Assembly (NCBI GenBank): GCA_031429355.1
Contig: JANOZM010000004.1
Location: 62,001-126,000, forward strand
Source: JANOZM01 sp031429355
GTDB lineage: Bacteria; Pseudomonadota; Gammaproteobacteria; Burkholderiales; Burkholderiaceae_E
Length of the DNA stretch: 64,000 nucleotides
Direction: 5' to 3'
Shown here: piece after piece, positions 17,727-24,650 of the stretch
Position numbering within the stretch: the stretch's first letter is position 1
Layout of the letters: the number at the start of each line of letters is the position of its first letter
Made by a program: the position numbers and the translations under genes
Notes under the pieces: model-generated
Database searches by the model: none
What the model saw: the letters and a program-made list of their open reading frames with translations, nothing else
Told to the model about the DNA's origin: nothing

Positions 17727-17751
17727 CGTTTATTTTGCAGTCATACACAAT
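17723..17751 (+). promoter_or_regulatory. Candidate sigma-70 promoter with the right copy of the inverted repeat in its spacer
   Basis: TTGACG (17723-17728) and CACAAT (17746-17751) are 17 bases apart. The inverted-repeat copy ATTTTGCAGTCATAC at 17732-17746 fills the spacer and touches the -10 element. A protein bound there would block RNA polymerase directly. The promoter points rightward to the mini-ORF and terminator at 17787-18050. Confidence 0.55.
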
Positions 17752-17786
17752 TTAATTATTCCAATATTTTCTCAAGGCCGTCGAAC

Positions 17787-17984
17787 ATGAGCTATGCCCA
17801 AAACAACTTCAGCAAGATCGCGCATTGCGCCGTGCTGTTGGGCATGGAAAGCAGTGTTCCCGCAATTGGCTTTAAAGCAAATACCTTGGTCGCCAAAGGC
17901 GGCCTATCTCTCGCAGCACAACGTTTAACCGTCGGTAATCCAACCAATCATCGACACCGAACTCGGAATTTTGAACTTTGCTAG
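17787..17984 (+). CDS. Putative 65-residue mini-protein of unknown function (or a small RNA)
   Basis: The frame starts with ATG after AAGG (17774-17777, 9-base spacing) and ends 29 bases before a strong intrinsic terminator. The product (MSYAQNNFSKIAHCAVLLGM at the start, two Cys, His-rich tail NHRHRTRNFELC) resembles nothing I recognise and has no signal peptide or membrane helix. Coding potential is uncertain: the promoter at 17723, this frame and the terminator define a unit of about 290 bases that could instead make a non-coding RNA. Confidence 0.35.
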   Translation: MSYAQNNFSKIAHCAVLLGMESSVPAIGFKANTLVAKGGLSLAAQRLTVGNPTNHRHRTRNFELC

Positions 17985-18013
17985 GAAAACATTAAACACT
18001 GTTTTTCTGGTTT

Positions 18014-18050
18014 AAAAAACCCGAGTTACCGCAAGGTCCTCGGGTTTTTT
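18014..18050 (+). terminator. Strong intrinsic terminator, symmetric
   Basis: AAAAAACCCGAG (18014-18025) and CTCGGGTTTTTT (18039-18050) are perfect inverted copies with a 13-base loop, ending in six T. The A-run on the left means it could also terminate leftward transcripts. It closes the mini-ORF unit and isolates the leader that follows. Confidence 0.85.
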
Positions 18051-18075
18051 GTCGTCTGTTTTCTTAAACGCTCTT

Positions 18076-18303
18076 ATCCCCATGTTGATTTTTACAAGTC
18101 GACATGGGGATGTGAACCGAAAGGCAAAGCACCTACAAAAGGTGTTACGTAACCGATCGTATTTAACGACTTGTTGGCGGCTTGGTTAAAACCAAGTGGC
18201 CAATAATTAGCCCAAAGCAACTAGGGTGTTAAGTGCGCCAAGCTCGGCTGATTGTTAGTAGCGTGCGCTAGAGTTGCGGCTAGTGCGCGAGGTGCAAGTC
18301 CTC
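18076..18303 (+). ncRNA. Hairpin-rich unclassified leader upstream of the slipin-like gene
   Basis: The stretch from the terminator to the next start codon (18051-18338) has no convincing gene but holds consecutive strong hairpins. These are ATCCCCATGTTG/CGACATGGGGAT (18076-18087 with 18100-18111, one G-T pair); CACCT/AGGTG at about 18130-18144; GTTACGTAAC near 18143; TTGGC..CTTGGTT with AACCAAG..GCCAA (18174-18203); GTGCGCTAG with CTAGTGCGC (18263-18288, two G-T pairs); and GAGG/CCTC around the 7-base loop TGCAAGT (18289-18303), directly abutting the previous stem. I compared it by eye with c-di-GMP-I, cobalamin, yybP-ykoY and tRNA patterns and found no full match. A structured 5' leader or small RNA is inferred. 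Confidence 0.45.
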
Positions 18304-18338
18304 AACCTTCGGAGTCACATCAGAAAGGAAAACTTGCC

Positions 18339-18644
18339 ATGCTTTTAAGATCGTACCGTCATTTGCAATCCAAGTTCCATCGCCAATTTTTGGTGATGGC
18401 CAACGAACGGGCATTGTTGTTCTACCGAGGGCGCTTGATTCGCATTCTGCGAAGCGGGCAAGTGCGGGTGTTTGATCCGTTTGGAAACTACTCTATCGAG
18501 TACTTTTCATTGGAACCAACATGGTTTAAAACAACATCAACTCAGCAAAAAGAGCCCTCAAAGTTTCGCCAGCGCTTGATTGAAGTACAACAAGGCGCAG
18601 CGAAAACAGGTTCACAACGCCAAACTGCTTTGATCTCGGCGTAA
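18339..18644 (+). CDS. Small protein resembling the N-terminal part of slipin/SPFH proteins
   Basis: I choose the ATG at 18339 (101 residues) because AGAAAGGA lies 9 bases upstream; a longer frame to 18252 runs into the structured leader. The segment VMANERALLFYRGRLIRILR, followed by SGQVRVFDPFGNYSIEYFSL, closely follows the opening of bacterial slipins (NERALLFRNGR, then DPFG). The SPFH domain that should come next is absent: after EPTW the protein becomes polar and ends. It is therefore either a remnant of a slipin gene or a stand-alone small protein. There is no signal peptide. The family link is from memory and moderate. Confidence 0.55.
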   Translation: MLLRSYRHLQSKFHRQFLVMANERALLFYRGRLIRILRSGQVRVFDPFGNYSIEYFSLEPTWFKTTSTQQKEPSKFRQRLIEVQQGAAKTGSQRQTALISA

Positions 18645-18656
18645 TCACTGGAATAA

Positions 18657-18683
18657 TCCCTCCGTGTTACTTACACGGAGGGA
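18657..18683 (+). promoter_or_regulatory. Perfect hairpin hiding the Shine-Dalgarno of the next gene
   Basis: TCCCTCCGTGT (18657-18667) pairs perfectly with ACACGGAGGGA (18673-18683) around a five-base loop, an 11-bp stem. The right arm contains GGAGGG (18677-18682), the Shine-Dalgarno placed 9 bases before the ATG at 18692. The left arm holds the matching anti-Shine-Dalgarno. No T-run follows, so it is not an ordinary terminator. Translational control (for example temperature, a ligand or a trans-acting RNA) is inferred. Confidence 0.65.
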
Positions 18684-18691
18684 ATTCCATC

Positions 18692-19324
18692 ATGAATAAA
18701 TTTAAAACAGTTTTAGGGCTTGCTTGTATTTCAGCTTGCTTCGCAGCAAACGCCTCAACCTTTATCCAAGGCGTCAAAGTAGAGCCAGCTGAAATTAAAG
18801 CTGGTCAAACAGCAAAAATTACTATTTCTGGAACTGAAGGCGAACTGGTCAATTGTGGCGTTAAACTTCATTTTGGAGACGGCACAAGTCAAGACTTTAA
18901 GCTGGTCAACAAAGGGATGCTGCCCATCGTCGTAGAACATAAATACGATAAAGCCGGTGAAGTTAAGGTAATGGCCGAGCCGAAAAAGGTGACTAGCCAC
19001 CTTAAATGTGGTGGACAGAACCAAAATGCAATGCTCAAAGTCGTGGCGCTACCGGCGCCAGTTGTTGCGCCAGCCGCTGGAGCTCCTAAGGCTCCCGCAG
19101 CAGCAACCGCAGCTGCTGCACCTGTAAAGCCAGCGCCAAAAGCAACCGGCCCAGCTTGCCCAGAAGGTTGGAACCTAGATGCAAAGACCGTTAACCAAAA
19201 AAGCGGCTCGTTTACCTGCACTGCTAAAGTGGGCGCAAAATTACCAGACGCAAAGCTTAGTTGCGCGAAAGGTTTGGGCTATTACGAGAATGCCGACAAA
19301 GGCTTGATCGGTTGCCGTCTATAA
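18692..19324 (+). CDS. Secreted protein with a PKD/Ig-like domain and a Cys-containing C-terminal domain
   Basis: A 210-residue protein. Residues 1-21 are a signal peptide (VLGLACISACFAANA). Residues about 25-110 form an Ig/PKD-like beta-sandwich with the recognisable HFGDGTSQDF and VVEHKYDKAGEVKV strands and a Cys pair (NCGV, KCGG). An Ala/Pro/Lys linker of about 40 residues follows, then a domain of about 60 residues with four Cys (ACPEGW, FTCTAK, LSCAKG, IGCRL), probably two disulfides. The site of action is the periplasm or outside the cell; function is unknown. Its ribosome binding site is locked in a hairpin, so expression is probably conditional. Confidence 0.75.
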   Translation: MNKFKTVLGLACISACFAANASTFIQGVKVEPAEIKAGQTAKITISGTEGELVNCGVKLHFGDGTSQDFKLVNKGMLPIVVEHKYDKAGEVKVMAEPKKVTSHLKCGGQNQNAMLKVVALPAPVVAPAAGAPKAPAAATAAAAPVKPAPKATGPACPEGWNLDAKTVNQKSGSFTCTAKVGAKLPDAKLSCAKGLGYYENADKGLIGCRL

Positions 19325-19371
19325 CAGCAGTCGTTACACACTACTCGGGATACGGTATGTGTCTCGAGCAA

Positions 19372-19692
19372 TTAAAAATCTAAGCGCGTTTGCTGATCTA
19401 CAACAGTCAGCTTGAAACTAACAACTGTTTCTTCTCGTGGGGCTAAACCTTGCACCGACACGTCTTTAGCCAATGGCTTTTCGCACAGGCGTAAATCAAT
19501 ATTTTTACGATCGGCGGATAAACGAGTCCATGAAATGGCACAACTGCGCTCGACAGTGGCGCTAACCAACATCGATTGCGATTTTTGCCGTGCTGGACCT
19601 TGTTGGGCGTATGCGCCTCCACTGTTTAGGCATATTACTAGGCCAATCAAAGTAGGCACAAATCTTAGTAAAGCAGTGGGTAGTAGATTCAT
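19372..19692 (-). CDS. Hypothetical secreted protein
   Basis: The ATG at 19692 gives 106 residues with a clean signal peptide (MNLLPTALLRFVPTLIGLVI then CLNSGGAYA). The longer frame to 19719 would spoil it. The mature part has two Cys (ERSCAIS, LRLCEKP) and a C-terminal beta-rich stretch (VVSFKLTVVDQQTRLDF). No family recognised. It is convergent with the PKD-like gene; the 47-base gap has only an imperfect 7-bp hairpin around CTCGGGA/TCTCGAG. Confidence 0.55.
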   Translation of the reverse strand: MNLLPTALLRFVPTLIGLVICLNSGGAYAQQGPARQKSQSMLVSATVERSCAISWTRLSADRKNIDLRLCEKPLAKDVSVQGLAPREETVVSFKLTVVDQQTRLDF

Positions 19693-19953
19693 GTCAACTA
19701 TCAGCGAAAACCATGCCAACTCCCCTTAGTAATTGATTCAACAATACTTAATCCATTTTGATTGCGCTTTAAAGCACGCCTATGTCAATAAAAGCGAATG
19801 ACAAAAGTTCACAGTTTGCCAATTGGTCGATTGCGCTTAATCGCACCATTTAACGGCTGACTCTCAAAACGTGGCAGCTCGTCTGATTGACTGGTTTTTG
19901 GTTTTGACATGAGCAATCATGGCATTATCGCAAACTAAATAGTTCACCACACG

Positions 19954-21432
19954 ATGGCTCCTACCCCTCCTCCAATTACAACAACAACAACACGTGCTCG
20001 TGCCGCGCTTTCACAATTTGGTCAATTTTTAGGAGAAATTGCCGATGTCCTCGCGCGTTGGAGCTGGTGGCGTTTGCTTGGCCTTTCACTTCTAATTTTA
20101 ATTGCCGGTGCGATGCTGGATGATTTTTTTATTCCCAATCCGAAATCGAACAAGGTCTCGCAAACCATTCGAGTCGAAAATAGCCGCGAAAAAAGTGCTG
20201 ACAGGGATCGAAAAGTAACCTTGAAGATAGGAGGCACCGAAGTCATTATTTCCAAGGATGGTAAAAACGAAAAAGTATCACCAAAGGCCGCTGTCGAAAA
20301 AGCCAAGAGCGAGACCCCAACTCCCAAAGTCAACACGACTGAAACAAGCGATAAGTTAGTTGGCCCTGCAAAAGAAGTGGTTCGAGAAGTAACGGATGCA
20401 ACCAGCGAAATTAAGGAGTCCGCACGAGAAGCCAAGCAAGAAACTGACAAAGAAGCTCGAGACCTAGCCCGCGAAGCCGCTAGAGAGGCCGCGCGTACCG
20501 TTGAAGATATTTCAGGTAGTAGCGAAGCCGAAACAGCTGAACTCGAAGCCAATTTAGAAAAAATCATTCACGAAGTTTTGACGCAAGTAAAAACCGGCAA
20601 AACGCCAGTAATTCAAGTCGAGACCAACAATAACAATGCGAGTGAGCGGTTCGAACCGTTTAAAGCCTTGGCGGCATTTTTAATCCTCAGTTCGTGGATT
20701 TTAAAGCTAATTGGCGGCTCACGACTACGCGAGCAGGCAGCGACTGCGCGCGCCACAATTGCCACCGAAAGTGCCGAAGCACAAAGTTTGCAACGACAAA
20801 TCGCCGAAGCCAAATTATTGCGAATGCAAGCCCAAGTTGAACCGCACTTTTTGTTCAATACATTGGCCGCCTTAGAGCGATTAATTGAAGTTAATCCAAC
20901 CCGTGCACTTGCAATGTCTCAAGCACTTAGCCAGTGGCTGCGCGCCTTGCTTCCGCAAATGAAAGAAGGCCAGTCCACTCTTGGGCATGAAGCGAATTTA
21001 GTGCAAAGTTATTTACAATTAATGCAAATGCGAATGGGTGAGCGATTAGCATTTTTTATCGATATTCCCGAGACTTTGCGAGGCGAACGATTGCCTTCTA
21101 TGCTGTTACAACCGTTAGTTGAAAACTCGATTAAGCATGGCCTAGAGTCTAAAAAACAAGGTGGCGAAGTACGTATAAAAGCGCGTAAACATGGTGATTG
21201 GCTAGAGCTAGTGGTTGAGGACACTGGTGTTGGTTTTGCTAGCAACCCGAATACCGGTAACGGCCTTACAAATTTGCGCGAACGGCTTGAACTGATTTAC
21301 AACGGGCGAGCGATGGTTTCTATTACTCCACGGGGTGCGATGAATTTTTCTGTCGATGCAACCGAAGCATTGACGGGTACTGTAATCACCATCAAACTGC
21401 CCGCGAACCAAGCTGCAACGCCTAGAACCTAA
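19954..21432 (+). CDS. LytS/AlgZ-type sensor histidine kinase with an unusual charged sensor region
   Basis: A membrane histidine kinase of 492 residues. Two hydrophobic helices (about residues 42-60, LLGLSLLILIAGAMLDDFF, and about 233-251, KALAAFLILSSWILKLIGG) flank about 170 residues that are highly charged and helical, with Ala/Glu/Arg repeats (DLAREAAREAARTVED). After a coiled coil comes the His_kinase domain: EPHFLFNTLAAL with the phospho-acceptor His at about 297, an N-box LLQPLVENSIKHGL, and G-boxes DTGVGFAS and GNGLTNLRERL. The response regulator follows 35 bases later. The signal sensed is unknown; the polar helical insert is not a standard sensor fold. Confidence 0.88.
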   Translation: MAPTPPPITTTTTRARAALSQFGQFLGEIADVLARWSWWRLLGLSLLILIAGAMLDDFFIPNPKSNKVSQTIRVENSREKSADRDRKVTLKIGGTEVIISKDGKNEKVSPKAAVEKAKSETPTPKVNTTETSDKLVGPAKEVVREVTDATSEIKESAREAKQETDKEARDLAREAAREAARTVEDISGSSEAETAELEANLEKIIHEVLTQVKTGKTPVIQVETNNNNASERFEPFKALAAFLILSSWILKLIGGSRLREQAATARATIATESAEAQSLQRQIAEAKLLRMQAQVEPHFLFNTLAALERLIEVNPTRALAMSQALSQWLRALLPQMKEGQSTLGHEANLVQSYLQLMQMRMGERLAFFIDIPETLRGERLPSMLLQPLVENSIKHGLESKKQGGEVRIKARKHGDWLELVVEDTGVGFASNPNTGNGLTNLRERLELIYNGRAMVSITPRGAMNFSVDATEALTGTVITIKLPANQAATPRT

Positions 21433-21467
21433 TACAACTTAAAAACGCCGAATCGAGAAGGATTGTT

Positions 21468-22292
21468 TTGAAACTAACCGCAATTTTGGCCGATGACGAA
21501 GAGTTAGTCCGCGATCTACTTAAAGCCCGCCTTGCCCAAGTTTGGCCTGAGCTAGAAATCGTAGCGCAAGCCAGTGATGGTCAAGAAGCAATAGAAATGG
21601 TGGCGCAATTTGCACCTACTTTTGCATTTTTAGATATTCGCATGCCCGAAAAAACCGGTCTACAAGTGGCCCAAATTATTTCAGAGCGTTGCCATGTGGT
21701 TTTTTTAACCGCGTACGATGAATATGCGGTTGAAGCCTTCGAGCGCGGCGCAATTGATTACATGCTAAAGCCCGTTACGATTGATCGATTACAGACCACA
21801 GTAGAACGATTAAAAAAACGCATGGCCCAGCAACCGGTGGACTTAAGCCAGTTGTTTGCGCAAATTGAGGCGCAACGTGGAATGCCGGTTCCGGTAGCTA
21901 AGCCACCGCCGACTGGTCAATCAACTAATCAATCGACGTCGGCTAGCGAAGCGAAGGCAACCCCCGAAAAACTACGTTGGATACAAGCCAGTGTCGGTCG
22001 TGAGTTACGGGTTATTTCTGTCGACGATGTGGTGTATTTCGAAGCCGATGAAAAATATGTCGTCGTGCACACGCGCGATGCGGAGGCGGTTATTCGCACG
22101 CCTTTAAAAGAGCTTGTTGATGGGCTGGACGAGGATTTGTTTTGGCCTGTTCATCGTGCCACCATTGTCAATGTACGCATGATCGAGGCCGTTGAAAAAG
22201 ATGTTTTGGGGCGCTTGTCGATTCGATTGCGCGGCATGCAACGAAAATTACCTGTTAGCCGAACACACTCGTCGCGCTTTAAAGGAATGTAA
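21468..22292 (+). CDS. LytTR-family response regulator
   Basis: A 274-residue regulator starting at TTG (21468) preceded by GAGAAGGA. The receiver domain has the acidic pocket D9-D10, the phospho-acceptor D56 (FAFLDIRMPEKTG), a T/A pair (LTAYDEYAVEAF) and the Lys in MLKPV. After a Gln/Ser/Thr-rich linker (about 140-170) a LytTR DNA-binding domain follows (about 173-274: VVYFEADEKYVVVH, FWPVHRATIVN). It pairs with the kinase just upstream, like LytS-LytR or AlgZ-AlgR. Its end overlaps the DUF1853 frame by up to 101 bases. Confidence 0.92.
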   Translation: MKLTAILADDEELVRDLLKARLAQVWPELEIVAQASDGQEAIEMVAQFAPTFAFLDIRMPEKTGLQVAQIISERCHVVFLTAYDEYAVEAFERGAIDYMLKPVTIDRLQTTVERLKKRMAQQPVDLSQLFAQIEAQRGMPVPVAKPPPTGQSTNQSTSASEAKATPEKLRWIQASVGRELRVISVDDVVYFEADEKYVVVHTRDAEAVIRTPLKELVDGLDEDLFWPVHRATIVNVRMIEAVEKDVLGRLSIRLRGMQRKLPVSRTHSSRFKGM

Positions 22293-23328
22293 GATCGAGC
22301 ATAGCTTTTTTCCTGTCGATCAAGCGTTTCGAGATTTAGCGTGGTTGTTAAATGCCCCGGCTTTGGTTAACCCGGAACATCAACGATTTGTGGGCCGGGT
22401 TGTACATTTTAGCCAGCAGCAACGCTTGGCCAATCAGCAGTGGTTAAATACCCTCGAACAAAACACAATGCCGCTTGCGCAATGGTTAATAAAAAAGCCG
22501 GATAAACAATTATTGCGTTTGGGTCGGTATGCAGAACACTTGCTCGAATTCTATTTACGATTTGGCCCTTGCTTTAATTTTGTAGCCGCAAATTTGCCCA
22601 TTCGCACGGCGGTTAATGCAGTCGTTGGTGATCGTACAACGATTGGTGAAATTGATTTTTTATTAACAGAATCTAAAGCAGTTTCCGAACCGACGGATTC
22701 TATTGGACTCGGAAATTTAATTGCTAACAGAGCCGATGCAAATGCAATAACCATTGCAAATCTGCATTGGGAGTTAGCAGTTAAGTATTTTTTATGTTTG
22801 GATGTTGAAGATCCTCAACCGACCGATTTTGTTGGCCCAGAAGCGATCGAGGTATTCGAGTATAAATTACAAAAACTGTTTGATCGGCAGCTTAACAACC
22901 AACCGCCGGCACCTTACAACGACCGGCTTTGGTGTAGTGCGGCGTTTACCCGTGGGTGGATTTTTTATCCTATTGCGCGATCTGATTTACAAGTTCAGTG
23001 GCTCTCGTCAAATCACTTGCGCGGTACTTGGTTGTCCATTTCGCAATTGAACCAACTGCCTGAGCAAACCTTTGAAATTCTTAATCGACAACGGTGGTTG
23101 TCGCCGGCTTGTGGTGTTGCAAAAAGCGTGCTTAATCAAGAGCAGCTTGAAAAAACGATTCTTGCACTTTGGGCTGTGCCCAATGCTTACCAGCAAACGC
23201 CGTCGCCGGTGTTAATAGCGGCGATGCAAGCTCGGCCTAACAGTGGGTTTGAAGAAGTGCGTCGCTTGTTTGTTGTGCCTGACCAATGGATTGGCTTTGA
23301 TTTGCAAGCCCAGCGGGCTAAGCGATAG
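22192..23328 (+). CDS. DUF1853 family protein
   Basis: Function unknown. Family features are RDLAWLLNAPAL near the N-terminus, GRYAEHLLEFYLRFGP, GEIDFLL, NLHWELAVKYFLCL and GWIFYP, in the right order; the nuclease-like GEIDFLL motif suggests a metal-binding core (inference). The start is unclear: ATG codons occur only at 22192 and 22201, 92-101 bases inside the regulator gene. The conserved part begins near 22310, where no ATG, GTG or TTG lies in frame. Either the overlap is real or a rare start (CTG, or ATC in the KIEH segment) is used. It ends in an 11-base convergent overlap with the aminotransferase. Confidence 0.78.
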   Translation: MKKMFWGACRFDCAACNENYLLAEHTRRALKECKIEHSFFPVDQAFRDLAWLLNAPALVNPEHQRFVGRVVHFSQQQRLANQQWLNTLEQNTMPLAQWLIKKPDKQLLRLGRYAEHLLEFYLRFGPCFNFVAANLPIRTAVNAVVGDRTTIGEIDFLLTESKAVSEPTDSIGLGNLIANRADANAITIANLHWELAVKYFLCLDVEDPQPTDFVGPEAIEVFEYKLQKLFDRQLNNQPPAPYNDRLWCSAAFTRGWIFYPIARSDLQVQWLSSNHLRGTWLSISQLNQLPEQTFEILNRQRWLSPACGVAKSVLNQEQLEKTILALWAVPNAYQQTPSPVLIAAMQARPNSGFEEVRRLFVVPDQWIGFDLQAQRAKR

Positions 23329-24514
23329 ACAGCAACTGATCGCTTAATTTTTTTAGATCAGTCGCGTCGTTATACATGTGCGGTGAAACTCGGATAGTGC
23401 CTGAGCGAACCGAAACGAATATTTTTTGCGCGCGTAATTGTGCTGCAATCTGTTGGGAATCAATGCCAGCCGGTGGTCGTAATCCAATAATATTTGCACA
23501 CCGAAGATTGGGGTCGGCAATGGCATAACCAGCTTTTTTCATTGTTTCGCAAAACGCCGCGCTAATGGAATGCAAGTAGCGCGCTATTCGGTTTGGTTGC
23601 CACTGCTCAAATAGTTCAAGGCTGGCGATTAACATTAAAATCATATTGGGATTAGCGCGATTACTTGAATCGAAGCGTCGCGCACCGGCGGCGTAGGCAC
23701 TTTGATAATCGGTTAGTCGCGTAAAGTCTTGCGCGTTATGGCGCATTAACCAATGCTCTTCTAGTGGTGTGTTGTTTAACAATACCGAGTCTAAATAGGC
23801 AAACGCAAGCCCGTAATTACACAGCATCGATTTATATGGATGCGCTACATAAACAGTGGGTTTTAATACTTGTAAATCAATGGCTTCAATTCCAATTGTT
23901 TGCGTACCATCAATTGCTAAGTAGGCAGCGTTTGCATGACAGCGTTGAGCAATTTGTTCTAGGTCGAACGCCGTGCCATCGGTCCAATGTGCTGGCTCTA
24001 CACCCACTAATGCTGTGTCTTGGTCAATTGCATTTAACAGCGCTTGGTTCCATAGCTTTACACGTTCGTTAGCGACATTGCCTTTAAACGCGTTATCAAC
24101 CACGGGTGCAACGATGGTCTGAATTTCGAAGCCTTGCAAACGTAAATTGTGCCAAGGAAAAACATTGCTTGGAAACTGTTCGCCGAGCACTACGATTTTA
24201 CGTTTGTTGCGTGGGTGTGTTCCATCAGCCCAAGTCTTCGCGAGATGACGTTCTAGCAATCCCAGCGGGTTTGATACGTTGGGGACAAAGCAAATTTGCT
24301 CGGCCGAAGTATTTAAAAGTTGGGCGATTTTTAGGCGTGCGTTTTCGCCAGGTTCAAAAAAATCACTGGGCTGTAAATTCCAAGGTTGGATTCGCAATTG
24401 CAATCCAGCTTGTGAAGCTTGCTGTACGCTTTTGGGCATTGGGCCCATGTAGGCGCTGTTTAAATAAGTGATGTCGGTGGGAATATCAAATAAATTGCGT
24501 TGGCAGGTCAACAT
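23318..24514 (-). CDS. Class V aminotransferase family protein (PLP-dependent)
   Basis: The ATG at 24514 gives 398 residues opening with CQRNLFDIPTDITYLNSAYM, the usual class V start. The PLP lysine lies in AHPYKSMLCNYGLAF; the substrate-loop region IDGTQTIGIE and the C-terminal VRSGTIRVSPHMYND are also typical. The family includes cysteine desulfurases, kynureninase-like enzymes and isopenicillin N epimerase-like proteins; there is no desulfurase catalytic-Cys loop that I can see, so the substrate is unknown. A longer frame to 24556 adds a hydrophobic tail without support. Confidence 0.85.
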   Translation of the reverse strand: MLTCQRNLFDIPTDITYLNSAYMGPMPKSVQQASQAGLQLRIQPWNLQPSDFFEPGENARLKIAQLLNTSAEQICFVPNVSNPLGLLERHLAKTWADGTHPRNKRKIVVLGEQFPSNVFPWHNLRLQGFEIQTIVAPVVDNAFKGNVANERVKLWNQALLNAIDQDTALVGVEPAHWTDGTAFDLEQIAQRCHANAAYLAIDGTQTIGIEAIDLQVLKPTVYVAHPYKSMLCNYGLAFAYLDSVLLNNTPLEEHWLMRHNAQDFTRLTDYQSAYAAGARRFDSSNRANPNMILMLIASLELFEQWQPNRIARYLHSISAAFCETMKKAGYAIADPNLRCANIIGLRPPAGIDSQQIAAQLRAQKIFVSVRSGTIRVSPHMYNDATDLKKLSDQLLSIA

Positions 24515-24650
24515 AGTTTGTAGCTTCAAAATAGATGCACAAAGTGTAACGAGCAATTTTTCAAATTGGCGGTACGCTAAGGCCGACTGTCAGGGTTGAC
24601 TCAAAAGACAGTTGCTTGCGGTTTCGCGCAATTGTTGATGCAGTTTGTGC

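Noticed and set aside
17369..17746. Miniature transposable element bounded by 15-bp inverted repeats
   Set aside because: No target-site duplication is visible and the right repeat coincides with a promoter spacer, so paired operators explain it better.
17439..17984. Toxin-antitoxin pair made of the RHH protein and the 65-residue frame
   Set aside because: The two are in separate units with their own promoter and the 65-residue frame has no toxin-like features; the usual overlap is absent.
18289..18303. tRNA gene suggested by a T-arm-like hairpin
   Set aside because: No acceptor stem, D arm or anticodon arm of proper size surrounds it, and the loop has G instead of the usual pyrimidine at the second position.
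18100..18310. Possible c-di-GMP-I, cobalamin or group II intron RNA in the leader
   Set aside because: Short fragments such as CCGAAAGGCAAAGC, AGGGTGTTAAG and GGTGCAAGTCC look familiar, but order and spacing do not fit any of these folds.
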